DNA of 64,000 bases from Odobenus rosmarus divergens (taxonomy: Eukaryota > Chordata > Mammalia > Carnivora > Odobenidae): assembly GCF_000321225.1 (NCBI RefSeq), contig NW_004450330.1, positions 1,260,631 through 1,324,630 of the forward strand. The letters are read 5' to 3'. This document shows positions 10,663-22,589 of the stretch, piece after piece; within the stretch, counting starts at the first letter, position 1, and each line of letters starts with the position of its first letter. A program made the position numbers and the translations under genes. The notes under the pieces are model-generated. The model saw only the letters and a list, made by a program, of their open reading frames with translations, was not told where the DNA came from and did not search any database.

Positions 10663-10679
10663 CCTAAGGGCGTACTCTT

Positions 10680-12006
10680 AAATGGGTCAATAAATCTTTC
10701 TGTCAGTCTTTCCTACATACGTTCCCTAGAGGATTATATCTGTTCTCTTGGCTTTGATAAGCATTTTTACATGGAGGACACCTTTTAAAACAATTAGCTA
10801 GCTCCCTGTTTCCCTGGTATTTAAAACCATAAATGCCCTGGATTCTTCCCTTTGAAAGGAGGAAAAAAAACTTCTTTCTTCATCTTCCTGTATGCCAGAA
10901 TTTAAACAGTGCCTCTTCATTTTTTAAATGAACTCCTTAATTCAAGCTCTGGGATCTGGAATATTATAGTTGTTTTCACTTAGTTCATCAAACCTCAAAA
11001 CTAAAAGATCTTAGAAATCATTTAATCCATTCTCAATAGGTTTTCTTTATAGGATCTTTTCCTTTCAATATTTTTAAAACATCTGTCCAAAAATATGTCT
11101 CACCTACAGGTTTGATTCTATTGCTCTTTCACTGGCTTCTTTATCTTTAGTTAAAACATGTCATTTTGTCCTCTTTCTATTATCTTGCTTAGTAAAGGAA
11201 ACCTTTAAATCTTAACTTTCTCATTTCTCTTCTACCTGCTTAATTAGAATTTCCCATTTTTTGGACAATGTATCTTCTGATTAATACTTGAATTATTTTA
11301 CCATATGGCCTCAGACAACGTGGCTCTTCCAATCCTTCATAGCAATTCTTCCCAAATGTGCCTGGTCCTAAGATGTAAAGGGGGTGGGGGGTGGGGTGGG
11401 GAAGTAGTGTCCCTCTTATTCAAAATGCACATTCCTAGGCTCCACTCAACATCCACAGCCTCAAAAACTAGGTGGGAATGCCTCTTTTTAACAAGTGCCT
11501 CAGATGATTCTTATGATCAGTCAAGACTGGGAAAGACTGCTTCAAGGTCCCTTTTTCTCTTTGTTCAAGTTAAGGAAGTAATGGAGTGTAAGTAGATGCC
11601 ATTACACTTACCTCTTTCCAAATTTTTAAAAAAGAATAATGGGCTGAGTGACCTTTATTTCTTCAGTCTCTTGTTTTTACATGCTATTATCTTTTCAGTG
11701 TTGAGCCTACATTCAGCCCCTACTTTCAGCACCATCACCACAGCCAATACACCCACCAGATGGCACACAGACACCATGTTCATTCCTAGTAAGAGGGCGA
11801 GCGGAAGGGAGCACATTTTATCTCGTGCCAACAGCCACTGAATGGCTGGAGTAGATCAAGGCAGCTGGGCGCAACCACAAGGATCAGAATTTATGAGTAT
11901 CAGAATACCCAAGTGCACTTAATTGGAAATCATCCTCATGAAGAAGCCCACAACCCCTCTAAGATGGTAACCTGCCCCAGAATGTGTTAACAAATAAATC
12001 ATTTAA
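10680..12006. other. Intronic sequence, few repeats seen
   Basis: No clear repeat was recognised. A G-rich run lies near 11380..11402. Open frames up to 96 codons (11305..11595) have no homology I recognise and no splice context. Confidence 0.4.
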
Positions 12007-12019
12007 AATTTATAGTGAA

Positions 12020-12223
12020 GGGGCACCTGGGTGGCTCAGTTGGTTAAGTGTCTGCCTTCGGTTCAGGTCATGATCCCAGGGTCCTGGCATCAAGCCCTGC
12101 ATCAGACTCTCTGCTCAGCCAGGAGCCTGCTTCTCCCTCTCCCTTTGCTGCTCCCCCTGCCTGTGCTCTCTCATGTGTGCACACTCTCTCTCTTTCAAAT
12201 AAATAAATAAAATCTTTAAAAAA
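12020..12223 (+). repeat. Can-SINE, full length
   Basis: GGGGCACCTGGGTGGCTCAGT through AAATAAATAAATAAAATC and poly(A). Duplications AATTTATAGTGA and AATTTACAGTCA flank it at about 12007 and 12226. Confidence 0.95.
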
Positions 12224-12239
12224 AAATTTACAGTCAGGT

Positions 12240-13468
12240 GAGATATTTTTCTAATACTTATAAAAGATGGCAATGACTGCAGACAGACCTACAATTTAAT
12301 AATTGCATTCTTAAAATAAATTTAAAACTTTAGGACACTTAAACTCAGAAAGACCAAAGACCACCCATGAATTATAGTTTCAAAGCAGTTCTTTTCCCTA
12401 GCAAATTAGAAAATGGAATCATTGAATTCCATAATACCATACTCAAAATTGCAATGATGAATATTCTTTTCCAACAATATGTTCCATTTGAGAGCTATTA
12501 TTGAAGCTACATCTAAATCATATTTTAAAGAGCAAGAAATCTTAGATATCAATATCAACAAAAATCTTTTAATTAAAATCTTACCCATTAAAAGATTTTT
12601 CAAAAAAAAAAAAAGATTCTGCAAACTCTTACACTTAAGTTCCCCGGGTCTACTTGACACACCATAAGTAGTCAGTTAGCAGTCTCTTCATTTTTCTGTC
12701 AGAGAAATTGCCAAGACAGTGACAAACTTTGTACCATAAATGAGCAAAGTGCCAAAAACCAAGCCCCCTACTGATGGTCTCCAGCTTTAGAGTCAAGATC
12801 CAAAAGTTCATTTACAAATTGGTTGCTTCAAACTTGGTAGAAAGTAATGCTGTTATTACACAATAGGTTCCTGGATCTTTTCGCAAGAGTTAACTCATAC
12901 TGCAGTTAAAGCACAATATTCATACTATTTTATCTGCTCCTAAACAACAATGTAAAAGGCTTTCTTTTCAGAAAAATAAAGGCATCAGGCAAATCTTCCC
13001 TCTGACCTCCACCTCCGAAATGAGATTTTTAGGTTGCTGTTGTTTCTAGTCGCACACATATATATGAGGCAGAGAGAATGTCTACATTAGTCACTCTCTG
13101 GGTATTCTAACTTGGAAAACAATCAATAGGTAAGGCTCAGATTCCCACAGACCTCAGTTTTGTGCTAAAGAGTTCATATATACAAGGTGAGAACTCTAGG
13201 TACCCCACTCCAAACGTCTTTCAGTATACTACTCTTAATTTGAAGGGTTAACAGTCTCAAAGATTTCTGTATTGCTGTTGCTGATGCTATTAGATAACCC
13301 TGTCATGTCTACATTTATATTCGTGACACACATTTTTGATAACTACAATCTAGGATTTTGTCATAGTTATATATCACATGTGGGGCCATCAATTTATTTT
13401 AGGGCTATTTCTCTATATACTTTGATCAAAATCGTAAAAAATTTTACTTTAGTCAGACCTATAGTTTG
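12240..13468. other. Intronic sequence, nothing recognised
   Basis: AT-rich sequence. The short frames in it overlap on both strands and show no recognisable product. Confidence 0.4.
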
Positions 13469-13480
13469 TAAATCCATTTT

Positions 13481-13626
13481 CTTTGAAGGGAGTAGGGGAG
13501 AAGGAGACAGAGAATCTTAAGCAGGCTCTATGCCCGATGCAGGGCTCCATCTCACAACCCGGAGATCATGACCTGAGCCAAAAGCAAGAGTCGGATGCTT
13601 AACTGACTGAGCCACACAGGCGCCCC
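13481..13626 (-). repeat. Older Can-SINE copy
   Basis: Lacks the usual T/ATTT tail and ends GAGCCACACAGGCGCCCC. A perfect 12-bp duplication, TAAATCCATTTT, lies at 13469..13480 and 13629..13640. Confidence 0.92.
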
Positions 13627-13640
13627 TATAAATCCATTTT

Positions 13641-16600
13641 AAACTCCATGTGAGTTATTTTACTTATCTTAGAAAGAAAAAAACCCTCAACTGCTACCTA
13701 TTGCTATTCCTTAAAAAAACAAAATGTATGAAGATCAATTTTAGAATCTTACTGTAATCTTAATTAAAACAATGATCTGAAAAGCTTCAAAATCTCTAAA
13801 TTCTGTCATTATGTGAAGCAAAGAGAATTTTCAGGGTAGCCCACAGATCCCAGTTAAGAGCAAGAGAAATTTTTAATAATCTCCTTGAATGTTGGTATCT
13901 TTTCCTGTCTTCTCTTTAGACCAATTAAACATTTAGAAAACCATTTAATATTTGCTCCTTACACAAATTTTGTACTATGGTTTACGGAATTTTTTTGGCT
14001 GTTATCTATTCTTACTAATTTTACAGTGCAGGGTATGGCGAATTTTTACTATGTGCCTTATATGTGAAAGATCTGGTGCTCAGCACTGGTTTTTCAAGAG
14101 CGAACTTTAAAGAAATGCATAAAGTTGTAATGTGTATAAATGCACACTATACAACAGCATAGAACTTCTCTTTGTTACTTGTAAAATGAAAGGTTTTTAC
14201 TCGTTATGAATTCCACAAATTCAAAAACTATTTTTTTAAAAATTTTGACTGCTTTCATTACATGTGTATTGTTTCCAAGCTCTTCCTTTGCTACTTTTTT
14301 CAGCAAATAAACATTCTTCTCTGTCCATTAGCAGCCAATCCAAGCTTACTATCTTTCTTTTTAGAGGTTCATTTCAATTAAACTCAAAATATTTCTCTCA
14401 CATTTCTTATTCAAAGATCTTTTTGGAATAAGTCTTATGCTTCTCACTGAAGATAAAAGGATCTCTCACACTATATGCAAATAATGTTTCATAATGAAAT
14501 TTCATTTTGAGGCTTAGTACCTATTGTGCAATTACAAACTTTTGCAACCTAAGTATTCTTATATATTTTATAATGGCTAGGCTTTTTTCCAAATATTCTG
14601 TAGGATTTAATGATCATTTTTTCCATTACTTACATGCACTAAAATTAACTTTCTCACATTTCCATTAATTACACATTAATTTTTTAAGATTAAAAAAAGC
14701 CTCTCCAAAAGGTATGTTACTCTACTGATTCTCAAAATCTAAGTATAAAGGAAAAAATTTTAAATGACTAAGTTTTATTTATTCCCTGATTAAGTCAGAT
14801 TTATGACCTCCCCTCCCCATTCCAGCTACTGTGAATTTTGAATAAAACAACCTCAATTGTAACAGAAGAAACATCTGTTGCTTTTTTCTTCATCAGGGCT
14901 TTCCTAACTGAAAGAAAGGCTCTCTGCCTGACCTCCTCTCTCACTCCCCCTCCCCACCCACACTAAGTTCCGTAAAACTCTTTTTTTAAGTAAATGTATT
15001 ATTTAAAAGGTTACTGTATCTACTTAAAATGTCATAATTTATCTAGAAACATTCACTTCCTTATTAAGATTCAAATAATGAGTAAATGTTATATACATCA
15101 AAAAACAAGAGATAGGTACTCTTGTAGAATATTAATTGTAACTGAAAGACAGACTTTCTAGAGTATACTTGAAGTGATCAACTCAATCAAGTTGTCACAC
15201 ATTCCTGGCTCACTTAGTATTATTTAGGGTTAAGATTTTCTTCATAAGTTCCTGATTCATATAGGATCTTGCATGCTATATTTTCTTTGCCAATCCAACA
15301 CTAACATAATGGCAGTCACTACCCCAAGAGGCAGACACCAAATGGTGCCACCCACACTCTCACACTGTGCCTCATAATAAACCATAAAGCAGTGGAATGC
15401 ACCGGCCCCTTTATGAGCAAACAATGCCTGAGCTTCATTAGAATACAGCTGACATTTTCAAAGCACAAATACTTTTAAGAAAAATGTACTAAGAAAAAAA
15501 GGAATGAAACAGCTATAAAAGCTAAAATATTTTTTTAACTGTCAGGTTTATTTCAAAGATCCTGAGGAAGCATATTTTGCTGTTGACAATTTAAAAGTTT
15601 TCATAAATAAAAAAAATGTACAGTTAAGGGCAAACCTTATTTTATTAACTACTGGAAAGAAATGAAAGTAAAAACTATCATTTGAATTGCATTCACAAGT
15701 AGTAACTATGAAGTACCTTCAAAATTATTCATTTCCTCAACTGCTTTCCTAGTTCTTGGATGAGGAAAACTGAGCTCTAGAATTATTTTCACATTTTAAT
15801 TGATTTATATAAGTAACTGAGTGATAAACTAAGCTTACTCTACCCCTCCCCCCCTGCCCAACCCAACCCCCATACCCTGTAGTTTTCCTGTCTGCAACAA
15901 GCAAGGACGTCTTGAATTCAGCGTGCTCTTGGCTATTTATCAACTTAATATTGCTGCTGCTGGAAGAATATAAAATAAACCTGGTAAAAACTCACCCAGC
16001 AGTAAGAAACAAAATGATCTCTCTTACCTGGTCTAAAGAAGCATGCCTCTCACTGCAGTACCAACAACACTCTACAGTCTTTGTTACCATTCAGTGGAAA
16101 CTTGAGACTGTGTCAGACATAAGCAATCGAGCTCAGAAAAGCTCAATTTAAAATACTTCTCAATAAAACTAAAAAGATGCTCAAGAAAACTGTTTAGGTA
16201 ACTGGCTTTCAAAGGACATATGAATACTGTCTAATGCAACAAAGATTATTCAAAAGAAACTGGAAGTGTAAGTCTTAAGAGAGGGGCTTTTTAATGTGTA
16301 GAATCTTATTTTCTTATTAAAGGTTGTTTTAAAAATATGCTTAAAATAAAAGCAGTAAAATGATAAAATGGCTAACTCCAAGCTAACACTTTTCTAAATA
16401 TCACTTGAATTTTAACTAGCTAAAAAATAAGATTAAACTTATTCATGAAATCTGCATAATTCGAATTGTACATGTCAGGGTATTTGCTGGCTCCAAAGCA
16501 GTCACAAAGCAGGAGACCTTAATGCATCTTGAAAGCAGAGCAAAAGCACCATAAGTTACAGGGGGGAGAAAAAAAAAGGAAAAGAAAAACAAAAATAAAA

Positions 16601-17225
16601 AAAAAATAAAATAAAAAGGAGGAGAAACTCTTGAAAAACTGGCCAGGGTTTTTCAACCTGTAATAACTGTCTAGCTCCTCTGGGAGGAAAAAAAAAAGTC
16701 CTGGTCCTGCCCCCTGAGATAGGAGGCTATGTTTCAATGCCAAAATGAATGACAGGCCTATTTCTGATATCAACAAAGAACAGCTTAGTTGGTCTCGATT
16801 TTTTTTCACTTTCCCACACGGTTAGAAGTTCTAAATTTTTCAGGTTAGTATCTTTTTATCTAGGGTTAAGCACCTTTCTCCATTTTCTCAAGAGAACCTC
16901 ATTATGTTGTCCTAGTTTTTTAAATGATTAATTAAAAATACATACCTAATCATCTTAGTTTTTCCTAGGCAGGAAGCTAAACAAAAGATGACCTCTGAAG
17001 TTCCTTTCCAAATCTATCTTTTGTAATATCAGATCACCATATGACTAATTATTAATATTAATAAGCTTTTCCTGCATCCTGATATGTGGGTACAAGGAGA
17101 AACTAAAAGTAGGTAACAAACATAAAAATAAGGTAACTGAGATAAAATTTTCAACTAGCTAGATGTAAAGATAATTTACTAAAGTACATGTGTATGATTA
17201 TACAAATTCAAAACAATAAACACTT
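13641..17225. other. Longest repeat-poor intronic stretch (about 3.6 kb)
   Basis: No SINE, L1, L2 or MIR recognised. It contains purine-rich tracts (16560..16622) and a strong minus-strand splice donor motif at 16027-16021 (see the separate entry). Conservation cannot be judged from one sequence. Confidence 0.4.
16028..16150 (-). other. Possible alternative TFDP2 exon end (hypothesis)
   Basis: On the minus strand, AGACCAG|GTAAGAG at 16034-16021 is a near-perfect splice donor in the repeat-poor part of the intron. The sequence above it has stops in all frames where I checked, so it could only be a non-coding first exon. The upstream boundary is unknown. Chance occurrence is quite possible. 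Confidence 0.15.
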
Positions 17226-17229
17226 CGAT

Positions 17230-17345
17230 CAATGACATATATTTACTGAATGCCTATTATGAGCCAAGCACTATTTGGGGCTCTAAGGATATAGCAGTAA
17301 ACACAACAGACAAAAGCCAAACAAAAATCCTTGTTTTCAGTGAGC
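17230..17345 (-). repeat. L2 3' end, reverse
   Basis: TTTACTGAATGCCTATTATG, AGCCAAGCACTATTTGGGG, ATATAGCAGTAAACACAACA and CAGTGAGCTTATTTG are the reverse complement of the L2 terminus. Confidence 0.7.
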
Positions 17346-17777
17346 TTATTTGTTTATATTTCAGTTCCCTGAACGTAAAACTCTCCTAGATAGACTAAGA
17401 TATCTCTTTCCTTTTTTGATTAGTTACCACCTAATCTGAAATAGTTCCCTCTGAAAGTATGTCTTGACAACAGCTTCAGGAGGGAAAAGATTTTGTACTT
17501 TCTTCAGTGTTGTATCTTCAGTGCCTATTAGACATTCAGATAGGTATATGTGAGTGAAACAGATCAAAGAGAGCTTTTTCTTAGTCAAACTTTTCTTTGC
17601 AAACAGACTATGTATCACCTATTACTTACATGCCTAAGGGTGTTAACTTGGGTTACAATTATATAATAGCTTAAAATTGAAAAAACAACCTATATGGCCC
17701 CATATCTTTTCAGATTCTAAAATCTGTTTTCACTATCAGATGTGAGGTCACTACATTTGGTTAAAATTCCATACACT

Positions 17778-17959
17778 GGGGTGCCTGGGTGGCTCAATTG
17801 TTAAGCATGTGCGTTCAGCTCAGGTCATGATCCCAGGGTCCTGGGATCGAGCCCCGCTTCAGACTCCCTGCTTGGCTTCTACCTCCCACTCCCCCTGCTT
17901 GCGTTCCCTCTCTCACTGTCTGTCAAATAAATAAATAAAATCTTTAAAAAAAATAAAAT
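17778..17959 (+). repeat. Can-SINE, full length
   Basis: GGGGTGCCTGGGTGGCTCA through AAATAAATAAATAAAATC. A perfect 15-bp duplication, AAAATTCCATACACT, lies at 17763..17777 and 17960..17974. Confidence 0.95.
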
Positions 17960-18240
17960 AAAATTCCATACACTAAGTTTTTGTGGACTCTCAGATTTCA
18001 GAGGAGTTTGAATAAAAAAAGAATTTTGGAAATTACATGGCATCCCATCAGTTTTGTATATGTGGAAATAACTTTAAATTTCCCTGCTTCTCATCATTCT
18101 TGGTCGCCCTACCATAAATCACACACAGAAAATAAGTGCACACCTCTGTCAAATCAGCCAGAAGTGCTTGCACATGTCACCCAAGGCCAGAATATTCAGG
18201 GGCTAGATAGATATGGTCACACCTATTCCAGTATAGTCTT

Positions 18241-18424
18241 TTTTTTTTTTTTTTTTTTTGACAGCGAGAGAGAGAGCACAGGAACACAAGCAGGGGGAGT
18301 GGCAGAGAGAGAAGCAGGCTCCCCGCTCAGCCCGGAGCCTGACATGGGGCTTGATCCCAGCATCCTGGGATCATGACCTGAGCTAAAGGCAGACGCTTAA
18401 CCGATTGAGCCACCCAGGTGCCCC
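18241..18424 (-). repeat. Can-SINE with pure T tail
   Basis: The (ATTT)n tail is replaced by about 20 Ts running directly into GACAGCGAGAG. The 14-bp duplications (TCCAGTATAGTCTT and TCTAGTACAGTCTT) lie at 18227..18240 and 18425..18438. Confidence 0.93.
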
Positions 18425-18734
18425 TCTAGTACAGTCTTAAAACAAAAGGAAATTAAACTTGTCAGTACTCAGATACACTCATAATACTTATAAATAGCAG
18501 AGTATCACTCCCTCCCCCTGTCCCACCACCAGAGCTGGACAATGATTAAAAGTTCAAATATACACTATCTGGAATATTCACACATTCAAAATGTGTTCTA
18601 ACAAAAAATCTAACAGCAACCCAAGGTCAGGAAGACATGTGATGACTGAGGTCAAGAAATGGGTTCAAGATAAGGTGGGGCCAAAGCAAGATTTCATCAG
18701 GAATGGTTCCTACAGGAGCGATTTTTCTTCTCCC

Positions 18735-18820
18735 TAACCATCATTCATTCTTTCTTCAACAAATACTTTGGAGCACTTCTAATGTATCAGGCACTGAGCT
18801 AGGGAGCAAACTGACCTGCT
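18735..18820 (-). repeat. L2 3' end fragment, reverse
   Basis: TTCAACAAATACTTTGGAGC, CTAATGTATCAGGCACTGAG and CTAGGGAGC read as the reverse complement of the L2 terminus. Confidence 0.55.
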
Positions 18821-19489
18821 CCCTACTGTCTACCCCATAGATCTCACCTTAAGCCTACCCTTATTCTTCCATGTTTCCTTCTCCATGTTTGCCTTCCTTG
18901 CCAGTGCTCCTTCTCCATTTCCAAATTCTTCACTCACTAGTTTCTGTGTTCCTTTACAACTGTATTACACACTTTGGGGGATTTATGAGACTTCTTACTA
19001 GTGTAACAAAATATATCTTGTGTATGTCCTCTCAAACAATTTCTCCTTAATCTTACTTAGAAAATCCACTTAACCATCATATTATTTACAACTACTGGTT
19101 ATCTAGAAAAACACCAAGGGGGGCTAGGCATTCATTCCCCCAGGTTTATAAGCTAATTTATTCAGACTGGAGTTTGCTGTGCTTATTGGTAACCTGACCA
19201 AGTATTAACCACATTTTACAGGTACCTTTCTGATTCTATAGGCAGAAGTGATATTATGATAGCACAACCATAGTTGTTATTTGCCCATTCCTATTAAAGT
19301 ATGTGCCAGATCCATGTTGTGAGGGAATGGAAATTACCTATGCTAGTTTCCCATACTTACATTTTGAAATAAAATGTCTAATCATCCTGATGAGAACTAC
19401 ATCTAAAGCAAAGGGTTCCTGCTACAACTTGCATGGATAAGTGATAGTTTCTTAAATATATCATGGAGTAAAAAGTAACTTCACCTTCA

Positions 19490-19985
19490 CCTGCTCCTCT
19501 TCTTTTTCCCACCTTTAAATACAGACATTTTTCAAGGATCTATCCTTGATGCTCATTTATTCAAGATTTATATTCCCTCTTTGAAGGGTATTATCTATTT
19601 CTATGGCTTTATCACCACTATATAAATGACTATGAAAATTTATACTTCTAGCCCTAGTCTTCTCTGTTCTGCTCTGCTCTAAACTCTTATTTACAACTGC
19701 CCACTGGACATCTCTGTCTCTATGTCCCACAATCTCAAGTCAATTTCTGCAGTACTGAGCTCAGTGTCTACCTTCCCAAACCAGCTCATCCTCCTATGTT
19801 CCCCATTCTCATTAAAGGCAAAAAAATAAAGTGATTTTCTATTCTTATTTCTTCCTCACCATTCAAATGCCCACATTTTTCCCAGTTTTTTTTCCCCTAA
19901 AACACACATCATTCCCCTAGTTCAAAAACAAAAGAAATAAGAAATACAACTTCTGATGACCTCCTGATTACCCTATCAAAAATAG
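19490..19985 (+). repeat. L2 body fragment, sense
   Basis: CAACTGCCCACTGGACATCTC, TATGTCCCACAATCTCAAG and CCAAACCAGCTCATCCTCC follow in the order of the L2 consensus (ctgcctactggacatctcc...). Diverged copy. Confidence 0.6.
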
Positions 19986-19986
19986 T

Positions 19987-20158
19987 GGTAGCCTTAAGCC
20001 ACACATGGCTATTTAAATTCAAATTGATTAAAGTTAAATGAAACTAAAAACTTGATTTTCCAGTTGCACTAGACACATGTTAAGTACTCAACAGCCACAT
20101 ATGGCTAATGGCTTGCAGATACAAAACATTTCCATCATCACAGAAAGTTCTATTAAAC
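19987..20158. mobile_element. Palindromic hAT-type element (MER1 group)
   Basis: GCCACACATGGCTATTTAAAT on one side mirrors CAGCCACATATGGCTAATGGC on the other, followed by CATTTCCATCATCACAGAAAG and TTCTATTAAAC. This is the well-known palindromic structure of a mammalian hAT MITE family. Confidence 0.7.
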
Positions 20159-20170
20159 ATCTCTGGTCTA

Positions 20171-20356
20171 GGGCACCTGGGTGGTTCAGTCAGTTAAGCA
20201 TCTGCCTTCGGCTCAGGTCATGATCCCAGGGTCCTGGGATGAAGTCCCACATCAGGCTCCCTGCTCAGCGGGGAGCTCTGCTTCTCCCTCTCCCTCTGCC
20301 CCTCCCCCCTGCTCTCTTCCTCTCTCTCAAATAAATCTTTTTAAAAAATATATGGT
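20171..20356 (+). repeat. Can-SINE
   Basis: GGGCACCTGGGTGGTTCAGT through CAAATAAATC. The 10-bp duplications CTCTGGTCTA and CTCTAGTCTA lie at 20161..20170 and 20357..20366. Confidence 0.93.
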
Positions 20357-20481
20357 CTCTAGTCTAGACAGTAACAGCAAACTACTTAAAACAGTCGTCT
20401 ATATTTTCCTCAATTTGGCCCCTTACCCTCTACCTTAGAAGGTATCGAACCTTATCTTCTCCCTAAAACTCAACCACAACA

Positions 20482-20682
20482 GGGCACCTAGGTGGCTCAG
20501 TCGTTAAGCATCTGCCTTTGGCTCAGGTCATGATCCCAGGGTCCTGGGATTGAGTCCCACATTGGACTCCCTGCTCGGCGGGAAGCCTGCTTCTCCCTCT
20601 CCCACTCCCCCTGCTTGTGCTCCTGCTCTTTCTCTCCCTCGGTCAAATAAATAAATAAAATTAAAAAAAAAAAAAGAAAAAA
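20482..20682 (+). repeat. Can-SINE
   Basis: GGGCACCTAGGTGGCTCAGT through AAATAAATAAATAAAATT and a long A-rich tail. A 16-bp duplication, AAAACTCAACCACAAC, lies at 20465..20480 and 20683..20698. Confidence 0.95.
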
Positions 20683-20699
20683 AAAACTCAACCACAACA

Positions 20700-21570
20700 A
20701 AAATCCAAACAACCTGAATTAAAAATGGGCAAAGGACTTGAACAGACATTTCTCCAAAGAAAATATACAAATGGCCAATATGCACATGAAAGGATTTCAA
20801 CATCACTAATCTTTAGGGAAATGCAAATTAAAACTATAATGAGATCACCTCATAACCATTAGGACGACTAATATCAAAACAACAGAAAATAAGTGTTGAT
20901 GAGAATGTGGAGAAACTGTAATCTTTGTGCACTGTTGATGCAATGTAAAACAGTACAGCTACTATGGAAATCAGAATGTTGAGTCCTCAAAAAATTAAAA
21001 ATACAATTACCATATGATTCTGCTGGGTCAGCTCCACTTAGAGGTATATAACCAAAAGAATTGAAAGCAGGGTCTTATAGGGATATTTGTACTTCCACGT
21101 TCATAGCAGCATTATTGGCAACAGCTAAAACACAGAAGCAACCCATGTGTCTACTGATGGTAAATGATAAGCAAAATGTAATAAGTACATGCAATGGAAT
21201 ATTATTTAATCTTAAAAAGGAAGAAAATTCTGAGACATGCTACAATACAGATGAACCTTAAGGACAGTATGCTACATCACAAGAGACACTGTATGATTCT
21301 ACTTATATGACTACTTAGAGTAGTCAAAATCATAGAGACATAAAGTAGAATGGTGGTTGTCAGGGGCTGGGGGAAGGGAAAATGGGAGATACTATTTAAT
21401 GGATACAGAGTTCCAGTTTTACAAGATGAAAAATGATGGAGATGGATGGTATGATGGTTGCACAGCACTATGAATGTATTCTGTATCACTGAATGTATAT
21501 TTAAAAATGACCAGGATGATATTTTATGTTATATATATTTTACCATAATAAAAAAAAATTGAAAAAAAAA
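20700..21570 (+). repeat. L1M (L1MA9/MB-like) ORF2 end and 3' UTR
   Basis: Sense-strand order: GGCAAAGGACTTGAACAGAC, CATTTCTCCAAAG, AATGCAAATTAAAACTATAA, GTAGAATGGTGGTTGTCAGGG, GATGGATGGTATGATGGTTGC and TTTTACCATAATAAAAAAAA. The ORF2 frame is broken. Confidence 0.85.
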
Positions 21571-21571
21571 C

Positions 21572-21676
21572 TGATGTAGGAGAACAGAGGGTATGTGGGA
21601 AATCTGTACCTTCCACTTAATTTTACTATGAACTTAAAACTTTGCTGACAAAATAAAGTCTACTTTTTAAAAAAGC
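21572..21676 (+). repeat. Second L1M 3' terminus
   Basis: GGGAAATCTGTACCTTCCAC, TTTTACTATGAACTTAAAAC and AAATAAAGTCTACTTTTTAA form an L1M tail directly abutting the previous copy. Confidence 0.65.
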
Positions 21677-21967
21677 ACATATAACAGCCTTGTCCAAAAT
21701 GTCTTTTCTTCTCTTCACCTCCTTAGTCCATCCACTCCTCCACATCCATTATAGTTCCACCTCTATTACAAGGGCTCCTCTTACTTCCTGAGTCTAACCT
21801 AACCTCCTACCCGTGTATTCTTACATAAAATACATTAAAATATCAAGACCAGTACAGCTAAGATCAATGTGTTATAAGAATAATTTTGGTACAATCTAAA
21901 TTATAACAATTAAATTACATGATAAATTCTTAACGAGATGTCAAAGCTGCAAAATTAAGTTAGTTCA

Positions 21968-22325
21968 TTCAATCTACACATATTTATTAACTGTTTACAA
22001 CATGCCAACCTTAAGTAGGGGACCTAAAAATACATGGGAGAAGAAAAATTATAATCCCTCGCCTCAGGAAGCTACAGTCTAATGGAGGAAACGCTATAAA
22101 CAAGCAAACAAATACAAAAACACCAACTGTGTCCATTGCTAGGGAAGAAACTAGTGGCATCAAAGAGCTGGCAAGGGGTATTACATGTGAGCCCTTTACA
22201 CAAGGTGCTCTAGGAAGATCTCTCTGAAGCCAGTGATATTTAAGCTGCAACCTGGAAGATGAGGAGGTGTCAGCAAGGTAAAAGCAGGAAGAACATTTCA
22301 GGCAACACAGAACTGTGAAAAGGCT
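21968..22325 (-). repeat. L2 3' region, reverse
   Basis: TATTTATTAACTGTTTACAAC, GGAAGCTACAGTCTAATGGAG, GATATTTAAGCTGCAACCTG and CATTTCAGGCAACACAGAAC follow the reverse-complemented L2 consensus. Confidence 0.65.
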
Positions 22326-22589
22326 CACATAACACCCATAACCTTAAAAGTAAAGCAAATAAATGGAAACTGAGGAAGTCAAATAAAATATACATGAGGA
22401 AATGGCTTTAGGGAAAAAAAATAATTCACTAATTTTTGTTATTTACACAAAATAGTAGAAGGAACCCATTTCTTATTTTCTTATTTGAGGCTACAGCAAA
22501 GAACATGGGGAATGAATCAGGATCATGGATGTTATTCTGAGCAGAAGTCTAAAAAGGAACACCAGGATTATCAGACCTCAACAAATATT

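Noticed and set aside
16519..16809. 96-codon minus-strand frame rich in Phe and Leu
   Set aside because: Composition is driven by A-rich tracts on the plus strand. It is low complexity with no homology recognised.
17981..18376. Longest real-sequence frame (131 codons, plus strand)
   Set aside because: Its C-terminal third is antisense SINE, the rest has no recognisable domain, and there is no splice context.
22011..22328. 105-codon minus-strand frame
   Set aside because: It falls within a reverse-oriented L2 copy, so it is a decayed L2 or chance frame.
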